From: Chromera velia
Taxonomy: Eukaryota; Sar; Chromeraceae
NCBI GenBank assembly: GCA_018398765.1
Contig: JAHBMJ010000401.1
Location: 32,183-49,285 of the forward strand
Length of the DNA stretch: 17,103 nucleotides
Direction: 5' to 3'
Positions within the stretch are counted from its first letter, which is position 1; every line of letters begins with the position of its first letter. The notes under the pieces are model-generated. The model did no database searches, was not told the origin of the DNA, and worked only from the letters and a program-made list of their open reading frames with translations. This document shows, piece after piece, positions 1 to 9,170 of this stretch. A program made the position numbers and the translations under genes.

Positions 1-349
1 GGTCGGGGGGTTAGACGCTTCCATAGAGACCTGCTCGGAAAACTGCTATTACCACAGCTGCACAGTGCACAATGGACACAAACACGTTTCCATGCGGCCT
101 ACGTTGGCAGAAAGACGACAGTAAATAGTTTCAAAGTCTGTTCACCCTTGAGATCCGAGCTTCTTTGAGCTTTACTCATCAATGCACACCCTTTGCGGTT
201 CCCTACAATCCCTCCCCTTGCTTTTTCCAGCGTTCCATACACTCCCTGACTGACGTTTGGGTCAAGTTTTTGTCGTCCCGTCATTTCTTCTACACAAAGC
301 GCGCACCTGAGCACACGAAGTGCAACGATTCCGTTACAACACATACAGA

Positions 350-392
<43 letters not shown>

Positions 393-929
393 GGAAGAAG
401 GGCAGATGGGAATAGGGAGAAAGGAGAGGCGAGAGAAAAAAAGAGAAGTAGCAGAAAATGAAGAAACGATTGACAGGCCCGACTGAAAACACACAAATCA
501 GTCTCTTCCGGAACCGTTGCAGACACCCCTCAAAGCAATCCCACCTACCTGCACTTTGATCTCAGGTCTTTCGGTGCTACCTGCGCCATCTCCCCCTTAT
601 ACCCCACAGCAAGTTCGTTTGTAGCCTCCATCACCATCACGACGGGCCTCCTCTCCTCCTCTGATTCCCGGTTGATCTGGTCAACCTCCTGCACATGCAG
701 TCAGTCGATGAGCAGAAAAATCATATTCAGTCATCAGGCGGCACCACTGCGAAGCTTGTAGTCTTGCAGAGCTCTAGACCATCCAGGTTTAAACAACACA
801 GAGAAAGCATATACAAACACGCAAACACACACAACCCGACAGACAGACAGACAGATAGACAGGCAGGCAGGCAGGAAGGCAGGTAGACAGACAGGCAGAC
901 AGGCAGACAGACACGCAAACACACTAACA

Positions 930-965
<36 letters not shown>

Positions 966-1013
966 CCCCCTCTCTCCCACACAGACACGTACTTGCACTC
1001 GCACACGCACACA

Positions 1014-1048
<35 letters not shown>

Positions 1049-4000
1049 GCGCGCATGGACACATACACATACACGTACACCCACACTGAAGAGGTAGGGA
1101 GAGTGAAAAGGGGGGGGGGGAGAGAGAAAGAGAGAGGGCGAGAGAGGCAATCGGCATGCACTCCAACAATTTACACTAACTGCCCCCCCGTGTCCTCCCA
1201 CTTCACGAGATGACCTACCCGCGTGACCATATCTGCCAGAGTGTTGAACCCCTCCATGACTCGTCGCCCGTCTTCCCCCCCCAGTCTTTGCTTCTTCTCC
1301 TTCTCCAGAATTCCATAGGCCTCCACAAACGGCCTTCCGTGGTCTGACTGTGCAGCCAATTCATCAACCAACGGGAGCTGCACACAGTTCTGAATTCCCC
1401 ACATCTCCCTGATTCTCTGTCCGTGACCGTACCCGAAGAGATATTGTTTCCGTCTGTTTTGTGCTTTCCCCATGGACCTCCGAAGACAGGCCTTCAGGAG
1501 CTCCTCCCTTTTTTCCCCCCTTAGTTCACTCACACCCCCTGCAGCAGCACCCTCAAGTCGAAAGGCCTCTGAGGCCAGGTCCTCGTCACTCAAACCTGCG
1601 AGGCGCACAGCCTCGGAGGAGATTTTCTCTTCATCAGGAACGCTGTAGTATGCCTGCAGACAGACAGAGGAGCATACACATATACATTTTCACGTACAAG
1701 CAGACATTAACTCGCATTCTATATGAGCCCCCACACGTATCTCGAAGGAGGATCCATCAAAGAGAAAGGAATGTACGAATAAACGCGATCCGAACTCTCA
1801 GCAGCGGGATGGCGTGGGTTTTCATATTCTGACCGGAAAAAACGACTGAGTGGACAAGGAAGGCAAGAAGCAGAGGGAGGTTGCAGGGAAACAGGGATGA
1901 GAAAGAGAGTCCAGACAGACGTCTTTGAACCAAAACATCCGGACCAATGCAGACTTTCAAAATAGATGGCCTCATCGGGTGACACTGACCATATTTTCAA
2001 CAACAGCAACAGAAGGAACCTTCACGATGTCAAACATTTCAATTCCCTGCAACATTCAAAAGGAAAAGAAAGAAGTTCACACGTTTGCATTCTCAATACC
2101 CAGCAAAAGATGCTGCCATGCACTCTCTGCCCTCCCGCCTCCTCACAAGATGATTTCCATTTCAACTCTGCCAAACCTCCAAAACCCTCTCTCCACTTCA
2201 ACCTCTTCACCGCAGTACGCTTCGCAAATACAGCACCCACTCGGGGGTCATAAAGTTCCAAACAAAACGCGACCGCGTGGCTTCTTATCGACGAATAGAA
2301 AAAGAGCCTCTTCTCTTTCCCTTCCCCTCCCAGGTCTGTATCTTCATCCATTCACCCAGCCACTCACCACTCACCCACTCCATCCATCCCTCATCCATTC
2401 ACCCAGCCACTCACTCACTCACTCACTCCATCCATCCCTCATCCATTCACCCAGCCACTCACTCACTCACTCACTCACTCCATCCATCCTTCATCCATTC
2501 ACCCAGCCACTCACTCACTCACTCACTCATTCCATCCATCCCTCATCCATTCACCCAGCCACTCACTCACTCACTCACTCCATCCATCCTTCATCCATTC
2601 ACCCAGCCACTCACTCACTCACTCAATCCATCCATCCCTCATCCATTCACCCAGCCACTCACTCACTCACTCACTCAATCCATCCCTCATCCATTCACCC
2701 AGCCACTCACTCACTCACTCACTCCATCCATCCATCCCTCATCCATTCACCCAGCCACTCACTCACTCACTCACTCCATCCATCCATCCCTCATCCATTC
2801 ACCCAGCCACTCACTCACTCACTCACTCCATCCATCCATCCCTCATCCATTCACCCAGCCACTCACTCACTCACTCACTCCATCCATCCATCCCTCATCC
2901 ATTCACCCAGCCACTCACTCACTCACTCACTCCATCCATCCATCCCTCATCCATTCACCCAGCCACTCACTCACTCACTCACTCCATCCATCCATCCCTC
3001 ATCCATTCACCCAGCCACTCACTCACTCACTCACTCCATCCATCCATCCCTCATCCATTCACCCAGCCACTCACTCACTCACTCACTCCATCCATCCATC
3101 CCTCATCCATTCACCCAGCCACTCACTCACTCACTCACTCCATCCATCCATCCCTCATCCATTCACCCAGCCACTCACTCACTCACTCACTCCATCCATC
3201 CATCCCTCATCCATTCACCCAGCCACTCACTCACTCACTCACTCCATCCATCCATCCCTCATCCATTCACCCAGCCACTCACTCACTCACTCACTCCATC
3301 CATCCATCCCTCATCCATTCACCCAGCCACTCACTCACTCACTCACTCCATCCATCCATCCCTCATCCATTCACCCAGCCACTCACTCACTCACTCAATC
3401 CATCCATCCCTCATCCATTCACCCAGCCACTCACTCACTCACTCACTCACTCCATCCCTCATCCATTCACCCAGCCACTCACTCACTCACTCACTCCATC
3501 CATCCCTCATCCATTCACCCAGCCACTCACTCACTCACTCACTCACTCCATCCATCCCTCATCCATTCACCCAGCCACTCACTCACTCACTCACTCACTC
3601 ACTCACTCCATCCCCCCACCTTGACGACATCCGTGAAGGCAAGCTTTTGAGGCGTCGTGACCACCACAGCCGCTGTCACGTTCATTTCCTGCGCGAGAGT
3701 CAGCTGCACATCCCCGGTACCTGCACAGAACAGATGAGAAGAGAAGAGCACGTTTGAAAGCAAAAACAGTCAACGGATGAATCACCACCCCTCCCCCCGG
3801 TCAAACGCGAAAGCCACAACTGAGAGAAAAATCGAACGGACAAGCAATGACAGGCAAAAAAATAAGAACAACCAACCGGGAGGCATGTCGACAATGAGGT
3901 AGTCGAGATCTCCCCAAGCAGTGTTCATTGCCAGGTTCCGGACCTGAAGACAAACACAGACAGACAGGCAGGCAGACAGACAAACAGACAGACACGGGCG

Positions 4001-5601
4001 TTACACTCCCTCCACAACTTGCCTTCCCGTGCGTTTCTTGCTCGCTTTCTTCAGTCATCGGTTCATGCCTTCCGCTTCTTCTTTCCTGTGCGACACACAA
4101 GCTTGCAGAAGGACGGGGCGACGGGTGCACACAGATGTGCGTCTCCCCCCTTCTCTCCTTTCTTTCTGGGGAAGCTGCATCGAGGAGAGCAGTACAGCTG
4201 CCAACTTGCGGTGCCTCGTGATCCTCCTACAGTATTACTCCCTCTGACTCAACGACTCGCTCACTTACACACGTACGCGCTCAGTCAAATTCTCCTCTCG
4301 AAATCACTCATAGAGTCTTCCAAATTCTTAACCATCCCCCCCCCTCCCCTCAACAAACTGGCTGACCAATTGTACTACCAGGGGGCCTCTCACGATCGAC
4401 GCCCTGTTCACCACAAACCCCCAGCTGTTGAGCTTTACGTCGCCAACCTGTCAGGAGGAATTACGGGCCCGCCCGAACAGACAAGAACAGAAGAAGAGGG
4501 AGTCTACACGCACACAACGAAACGAAGAGATGAACATTGGGAACTGGCAGAGAGGCGTCACTGTGCCGAGGCCTGTGCACGCAAAGAAGTTTCGGTGGAA
4601 GAAAGTGGCACTAAAAGAGCAGAGTAAACGAACATCTGATTGATTGACGGTGCTCCATGGTAAAAACTCATCTCACATCGCAAAACAAACAAGTCACTCA
4701 GACGTGCGACGTTTCCAAAACCCACATTCTTCCATCCAACCAGAACGCCAGCCACCTTGTCTGCGCTGCCTCACCCCCTGTATCGATCAATCTGCATCCA
4801 TCTAACGATATATCCAACCAACTCACCGACCTCTCCAGGGATCCACACCTGGGCATCTGCGTCGAAGTAGGGTCTGCCTGCAACACAAATAAACAAGGGA
4901 AGTGAAGGAGTCTCCGAACATGAATGACGGAAGAGTTGTTTCTATTTTCGCTCTGTTTGACAGATTGCCGGAAGGAAGGTTGTGCAAGAAAGGCGAGCTG
5001 CGTCTTTCCCCTTAGACTCACTCACCTGCTTCCTTGGCGGCTTCAGGTGTGTTCTCAATTGCCCTCTTCGGGTCGGCATCGGGGGGGTGGACCATCGTGG
5101 GAAGGGAGGGGCCGTGTACGTCCATGTCCAGAATGCCCACCTGCAGTTGATTGATGATAAGTTGCGTGGTCATCGGACACTGAGACAGACAGATAGACAG
5201 ACAGACAGGTAGACAGCCGTGAAGGCAGGCACGCAGGCAGGCAGGCATGCAGACAGACACTATAGGGAGGCAGGCGGGCAGACAGGCAGGAAGGAAGTCA
5301 CGCAGACAGACATTGACAAAGACCGACCTTGAACCCCTTGTCACGGAGAGCGAATGCCAAGTTGACAGAAACTGTGGACTTCCCGACGCCTCCCTTGCAG
5401 CTGCTGACAGCGACAACGTTCTTGACGGTGGGATGGTCCTCCTCAGCAGTGGCAACTGCATGCAGTCAAGTGGAAAGAAGAAAGTTCCAGGAAAGATGGA
5501 ACAGGAAGGGCAAACCCCTAAAAGAAAGAGAAAAAGGAGAGGAGGCTCTCCCGAAAAACCAAAAAGCCAAACAGACCGTCATCAGAGGAGAGAGAGAGAG
5601 G

Positions 5602-5638
<37 letters not shown>

Positions 5639-5944
5639 TGTGATTGGCAGTCAGAGAACACGGGACATTTCTGCATTCTGGAGAAGCAGGGTTGAGCATC
5701 CTGCTTGACTGACTCTCTGGATCGCTACTGCTGGTGATTTTGAGAACTTCAGGCGTTGCCGTCCCTGCAGGAAGGTAGCGAATAGAGTGATGAAAAGCAG
5801 GTTCAGACGACAGGGACAGATGAAGGGCGCAGATTCAGTATTCGTGGAGCGGAGGCGGACTCAAAGCGAGACATTCTGGATGGCCCAAAAGTGTCTTCTT
5901 CTGTTTTTTTTTTTTTCAGAAACTTTTTTTCCACGCATACAGAC

Positions 5945-5981
<37 letters not shown>

Positions 5982-6846
5982 TATCTCCCATTCATCACAC
6001 AGAGTCTCTTCCGGGAAAGTGCTTCCCAAGAAATGGGTACAGAACTTGATTGAGACCAGGAAGCAAGGGAGTGGCTGATTTGGACCGGAAGACACAGAGA
6101 GGGGTGTACCTCAAGTGCCTTTCACCATGCACCGCCTCATCGCCGCGTTTCTGTTCCGCCCTCCTCAGCTTCCTTGCTGAATTTCTGCCTGCCTGTTTCT
6201 TCGTGTCTGTGCGTTTCTGCTTGTATGAGACAGAGGAATCCAAAAAGAAAGATGGCGCACGCACACTCACCTCCAGCCTGAAACAGTCGACTCATCCCGC
6301 CCCGCTTCTCTCCCCTGCAGAGTCAATTAGTCGGTCAGCAAGTCAGTCAATCAGTCAGTCAGTCGGTCTGTCTGCCGCTCGGTCGGTTAGACAGTCAGCC
6401 ACTTCCTTACAAGGAAGCAAGATGGCATGTACATGTCGGGATGCGCCTAAGCAGCTAAAGCATGGCTCAGAGTGAGAAAGAGACGGCAAAAACCGGAGAC
6501 GGAGACAGACACAGAGGGGGGATCACCTCGGCATGAGCGGGGCTCAAGGTAGGGGACAGGAAAACCAGCGGACGGAATGCAAAGGAGGGCATAGAGCAGT
6601 CGAACGGAAGCGGACAGGCTGAACAGAAGGCCAAGTCGACATGGAGAGAGAGAATGCACCCACCGTGAAAGGAGACGGGAATGGAGTGTGAAGGCATCTG
6701 CGAGTAGAAACATGGGCATGCATGACAGTTATGTGAGCGTAATCGAGCATCCTCACTCCAAAGCGAATATTCATGAAAGATAACCTACCGGAGAGCCACA
6801 AGGACGTCGCAATAGAAGCGAGAAGGATCGAGTTGAGCGTCTTCAT
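1..6846 (-). CDS. HCF101: HCF101-like Mrp/NBP35-family P-loop Fe-S cluster carrier, plastid targeted, 14 exons, 3' end off the window
   Basis: Exons in coding order (minus strand): 6846-6789, 6697-6664, 6314-6271, 5764-5714, 5455-5328, 5140-5026, 4877-4831, 4447-4367, 3943-3877, 3720-3620, 2046-1990, 1653-1219, 688-549 and 57-1 (partial). All reading phases join without a stop, giving 471 codons in the window. The first ATG opens a signal peptide ([19 protein letters not shown]) followed by D-A-F and a basic Ser/Arg stretch, a complex-plastid leader. Seen in the protein: deviant Walker A with the P-loop Cys ([10 protein letters not shown], residues 81-90), [10 protein letters not shown] (108-117), Walker B LDYLIVD (199-205), switch MPPGTGD (206-212), [17 protein letters not shown] and SAQ-type motifs, then a DUF971-like end with LRSKCSC. 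Known for the family: HCF101 carries a 4Fe-4S cluster for photosystem I assembly. Odd points: no N-terminal DUF59 domain is visible, and about 60 extra residues (near 265-329) sit between VENM and the GYGHG motif. The family call is firm. The small exons 2-4 and the last exon are the least certain parts. Confidence 0.88.
338..392. repeat. (CA)n-(GA)n compound microsatellite
   Basis: A CA run (about 348-367) passes directly into a GA run (about 367-392). It lies in intron 13 (58-548) of the HCF101-like gene. Confidence 0.95.
838..1048. repeat. GACA/GGCA, CA and TC microsatellite cluster
   Basis: Interrupted GACA and GGCA tetranucleotides (838-915) are followed by a CA run (931-962) and a TC run (1016-1045). 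A poly-G run lies further on near 1111-1120. All are in intron 12 (689-1218) of the HCF101-like gene. Confidence 0.93.
2340..3611. repeat. Intronic satellite array, about 25 units of 48 or 52 bp
   Basis: Each unit has a fixed core (CATTCACCCAGCC on the plus strand) between two tetranucleotide runs, (CATC)n and (ACTC)n. Core starts fall at 2348, 2396, 2444, 2496, 2548, 2596, 2644 and 2692, then every 52 bp from 2744 to 3368 (13 cores), then 3416, 3464, 3512 and 3564. Length changes come in steps of 4 bp through gain or loss of a tetranucleotide. The array fills most of the 1573-base intron 10 of the HCF101-like gene (2047-3619). The plus strand is stop-free in all three frames, which produces a long artefactual open frame. 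On the transcribed strand the array reads as repeated GTGAGT and GGAT. Confidence 0.97.
3951..3994. repeat. GACA/GGCA microsatellite
   Basis: Interrupted ACAG tetranucleotide run close to the acceptor of intron 8 (3944-4366) of the HCF101-like gene. On the coding strand it reads as CTGT, adding to the pyrimidine tract before the ...TTCAG acceptor. Confidence 0.9.
5174..5312. repeat. GACA/GGCA degenerate microsatellite filling an intron
   Basis: Mixed GACA, GGCA and GGAA tetranucleotides occupy nearly all of the 187-base intron 5 (5141-5327) of the HCF101-like gene. Confidence 0.9.
5588..5637. repeat. (GA)n microsatellite
   Basis: Nearly pure GA run in intron 4 (5456-5713) of the HCF101-like gene. 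It is a CT run on the coding strand. Confidence 0.93.
5942..5977. repeat. (CA)n microsatellite
   Basis: CA run in intron 3 (5765-6270) of the HCF101-like gene, close to T-runs at about 5904-5916 and 5924-5930. Confidence 0.93.
6321..6397. repeat. Degenerate AGTC/GGTC tetranucleotide repeat
   Basis: Imperfect AGTC, GGTC and TCTG units just upstream (in coding sense) of the third exon, in intron 2 (6315-6663). On the coding strand it is rich in CTGAC/CTAAT, which resembles branch-point sequence. Confidence 0.8.
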
Positions 6847-7395
6847 TGCATGGACTTTGTCCAAAGTCTAACGACAGTAAACAACACACACCACCAACTG
6901 CAGCCAATCGAGATTCTGACGGCTGGACAGATGTGACAGGCAGTTGTAACACCCTACCAACTGAATGAACGGCCCGCAAACACCAATCCTCATCTGCTGA
7001 ACAAATTCTTGGCATTCAGACGTCTCGTGAGCGCTGTTGGCGTCTCCCGACTGAAGCGTGGTTGCGATTCGTCACGCATTTCCCCGGGAGGGCATGCCGT
7101 GGCCCATTTTGGCCCCGGCCGACAAACTCGGCGACTATAAAGTTTTGGGAAGATGCTTTCCTATAGCTCTTAATTCGAGCTCCCTTCTATGAGGGCCTTC
7201 TTTCCCGATCCTTCCTAAGCTGACTGATCTGCTGTGAAAACTTTTCGCTGACGCACCCTTCCATTTCTGACCGGAGCCTCTTCTCACATTTTTGTATTGC
7301 AGGGTGGAAGTCTTTGAGTCGAAGACTCTTCTTCCTTCCTTGTGCTTTTTTCTCGCTCCAGTCTGCCTTCTCAGTTCGAAAAGCAAAGCGAAAGG
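6847..7395. promoter_or_regulatory. Divergent intergenic promoter region between the HCF101-like gene and ccsA
   Basis: Only 549 bases separate the two start codons, which point away from each other, so both promoters must lie here or overlap. On the plus side a TATAAAG is seen at 7136-7142, about 260 bases before the ccsA ATG, just after a GC-rich stretch containing GGCCCCGG (7111-7118). A TTGCAG at 7299-7304 could be an acceptor of a 5'-UTR intron. On the minus side a near-palindrome, GACTTTGTCCAAAGTC (6853-6868), sits six bases before the HCF101-like ATG. Shared control of two plastid cofactor-assembly genes is an inference from the layout. Confidence 0.5.
7136..7142 (+). promoter_or_regulatory. 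Possible TATA box upstream of ccsA
   Basis: TATAAAG lies 254 bases before the ATG at 7396, downstream of a GC-rich block. If used it would give a 5' leader of roughly 220-230 bases. It is a single short motif match, and I cannot show that this organism uses TATA-driven promoters. Confidence 0.25.
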
Positions 7396-8163
7396 ATGCG
7401 GTCCCTCTCTTCCATTGCCACTGCCACCGTTTTCGGGGCACTTGCAGTGTCTGATGCTTTCCAGCTTCGCACTGCAGCTCCCAGACTTTCTCGGTCCTCC
7501 CTTTCCATGGCTACCTCTCGGCAGTCTCCTTCCGAGACAGAACTGAAAGCGGTCTCACGAGACTCTCCAGAGTCCGAACTGAATGCACTTGCCAGAGATG
7601 ACGTTTTGGCATTTGATGCCTCTGTCCCTGCCCCATCTCCGTTTCCGAAGTTTCCTAAGATTCCTCTCCCGAACATCCCAGGGTTGACGGACCCGATCCC
7701 GCAGAGCGAGGAGGAACTGCGAGTGAGGCCTGTGGCCTTTCCCGAGAGGTATGAGGCTGCTCTCGATGGATGGACATACCCCCCCATTGACGCTCTTGTT
7801 CAGCAGACCCCGGAGGAGATGGACCTCACTGATCAGATGGCCATTGCGGGGACGAGACTAGAACTCAGAGACTCTGGCAACTGGTGGTTGAAGACGGGTC
7901 TGTTTTTCCTCTCCTGTGGTATTGCGACCGGAGGATGGTGGGCACAGAGTGCATGGGGTGCGTTCTGGTCATGGGATCCGAAGGAGAATGCGTCTCTGTA
8001 CTGTTGGTTGGCGTTCTCTTTCTATTTGCACGTCAGCCAGACACCCTCGTTGAGGAAGATTCAATACCCCACTTTGGTCTTTGGTATGTTGTCTATCTTC
8101 TATTGTTTCCTCGGCACAAACTTCTTCACATCAGGACTCCACTCTTACGGATTTCTGCAATAG
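7396..8163 (+). CDS. ccsA: C-terminal half of CcsA (system II cytochrome c biogenesis, haem handling), nuclear encoded with plastid-targeting leader
   Basis: Single-exon 255-aa protein. The start is the first ATG in the open frame (7396), because it opens a hydrophobic signal peptide (residues 1-21, ...GALAVSDA) followed by F22 and a basic, Ser-rich transit-like stretch. Residues 40-160 are acidic and then Pro-rich (PFPKFPKIPLP near 82-92) and match nothing I recognise. From W163 on it is clearly CcsA: a membrane segment (163-182), the haem-binding WWD motif (WWAQSAWGAFWSWDPKE, 181-197), a second segment ending in YLH (H212), a third (224-244), and the closing GLHSYG (H249). Known for the family: CcsA with Ccs1 carries haem to apocytochromes c and f on the lumen side. 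Plastid CcsA is about 300 aa or more with further N-terminal membrane segments, which are absent here. It has no introns, while its neighbours have many. It is a divergent neighbour of the HCF101-like gene. The C-terminal identity is very secure; whether the protein works as a split subunit is inferred. Confidence 0.92.
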   Translation: MRSLSSIATATVFGALAVSDAFQLRTAAPRLSRSSLSMATSRQSPSETELKAVSRDSPESELNALARDDVLAFDASVPAPSPFPKFPKIPLPNIPGLTDPIPQSEEELRVRPVAFPERYEAALDGWTYPPIDALVQQTPEEMDLTDQMAIAGTRLELRDSGNWWLKTGLFFLSCGIATGGWWAQSAWGAFWSWDPKENASLYCWLAFSFYLHVSQTPSLRKIQYPTLVFGMLSIFYCFLGTNFFTSGLHSYGFLQ

Positions 8164-9134
8164 AAGAAAGGAAGGGAGAAGAGAGAGAAAGGGCTTTTGG
8201 GGTCTGACGGGTCCCTTTGGCTCGAGAGGTTCTCTCTCTCTCTTGTCTGTATGGGAATAAAGGAGAAAGGAGGAAGAAGGAAGTACGGGTGGAAGGGGAC
8301 TCAGGTTTCCTGTCCATCTCTTTTTCTTCCTTCTGCTTGCTTGCTGTGCCTCTGTCTCTCTGTCCGTTTGCTCGGCTTGTCCCCGGCCGCACGTGTGCAT
8401 GCGTGCGTCAGACAAACACAGCAGCCATCATTGGAGTTGTGGGGAAGGGGGGGGGAAGAAAGAGGCCTTTGGTTTCTTTCCAAGTTTGAGTCAGAGAAGA
8501 AAGAAGTGCAGTGGGACTGGGTGTGTGAGCCCGCAGCAGGGACGGGCTGTGGGGGCAATAAATAGATCAGGAGAGCAGAGCAGAGCGAAGGGGTGCTTCG
8601 AGTGTTTTAAGCAGATCAGTCAGCATTCGGATCGGAAGAAAAGGGGGTGCGTCAGGAATCGATTTTAAGCTTTTGTCTGGATTAGGCAGCCTGTTTTTCT
8701 GTCTGTCCAAATGACAAAGTCTGTGTCTGAGTATTTGACAAACCTGAAAAGGCAGAAAGCATATGGGAAGGACAGAAAGGAGGACTGACGGAATGCGGTC
8801 GTTTGGTGCTTCTAGTACAGAAAAGGAAAATGGAGAAGCGAAATTCAGTGAGCGACACCGCTGGCTGGTAGGGAGCATATAGGCAGATGGAGTTAAAGGC
8901 AGCCGAGAAGAGGGGAGGTGAGATGTCCCGTCAGGTCCATTTGCGGGGTTCAATTAGATAGGCTGGCTGGTTTTGGAGGCAGGAAGGGGGGCGGGGAGCT
9001 AGCGTGTTTGCCCTTTGAATAAAGCGGAAGAGCACAAATGCCCCTTTTCTTTGCTTTCTCCCCTTTCTTTGTTCTCCTCTCCTCTCTTCATTCTCTCTCT
9101 CTCACTCAGGTGTCGAATGTGATATCTCCCCTCG
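8164..9134. other. 3' flank of ccsA, no gene recognised
   Basis: A G/A-rich then mixed stretch with three AATAAA hexamers and short G runs near 8446-8455. Open frames of up to about 128 aa occur on both strands, but none shows a motif, a domain or a credible splice chain, and they overlap each other. Confidence 0.6.
8256..8261 (+). terminator. ccsA: Possible polyadenylation signal for ccsA
   Basis: AATAAA lies 93 bases after the ccsA stop. Further copies occur at 8557-8562 and 9018-9023. Position is the only support, and I cannot tell which, if any, is used. Confidence 0.3.
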
Positions 9135-9170
9135 TTCATTGATTCATTCATTCATTCATTCATTCTTTCA
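9135..9170. repeat. (TTCA)n microsatellite
   Basis: About seven ATTC units with minor interruptions, intergenic. Confidence 0.9.

Noticed and set aside
2340-3611. Array that superficially resembles a CRISPR locus (regular repeats)
   Set aside because: The units have no unique spacers. The parts between cores are simple tetranucleotide runs, and the context is a eukaryotic intron.
1925-3757. 610-codon plus-strand open frame rich in Ser, His, Thr and Pro (and a 457-codon frame inside it)
   Set aside because: It is a by-product of the satellite. A 52-bp unit rotates the frame and all plus frames lack stops. It lies antisense over HCF101-like exons 10 and 11 and the intron between them.
5995-6270. 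Possible DUF59-encoding exon of the HCF101-like gene in intron 3
   Set aside because: The frame lacks DUF59 motifs and has no pyrimidine-rich acceptor. Skipping it gives a perfect phase match between flanking exons.
7342-7395. Upstream extension of the ccsA frame beginning at a GTG
   Set aside because: No ATG in the extension, and a nuclear eukaryotic gene would use the ATG at 7396, which yields a well-formed signal peptide.
8567-8953. 128-codon minus-strand open frame after ccsA
   Set aside because: No motif, no splice partners, and in the likely 3' flank of ccsA.
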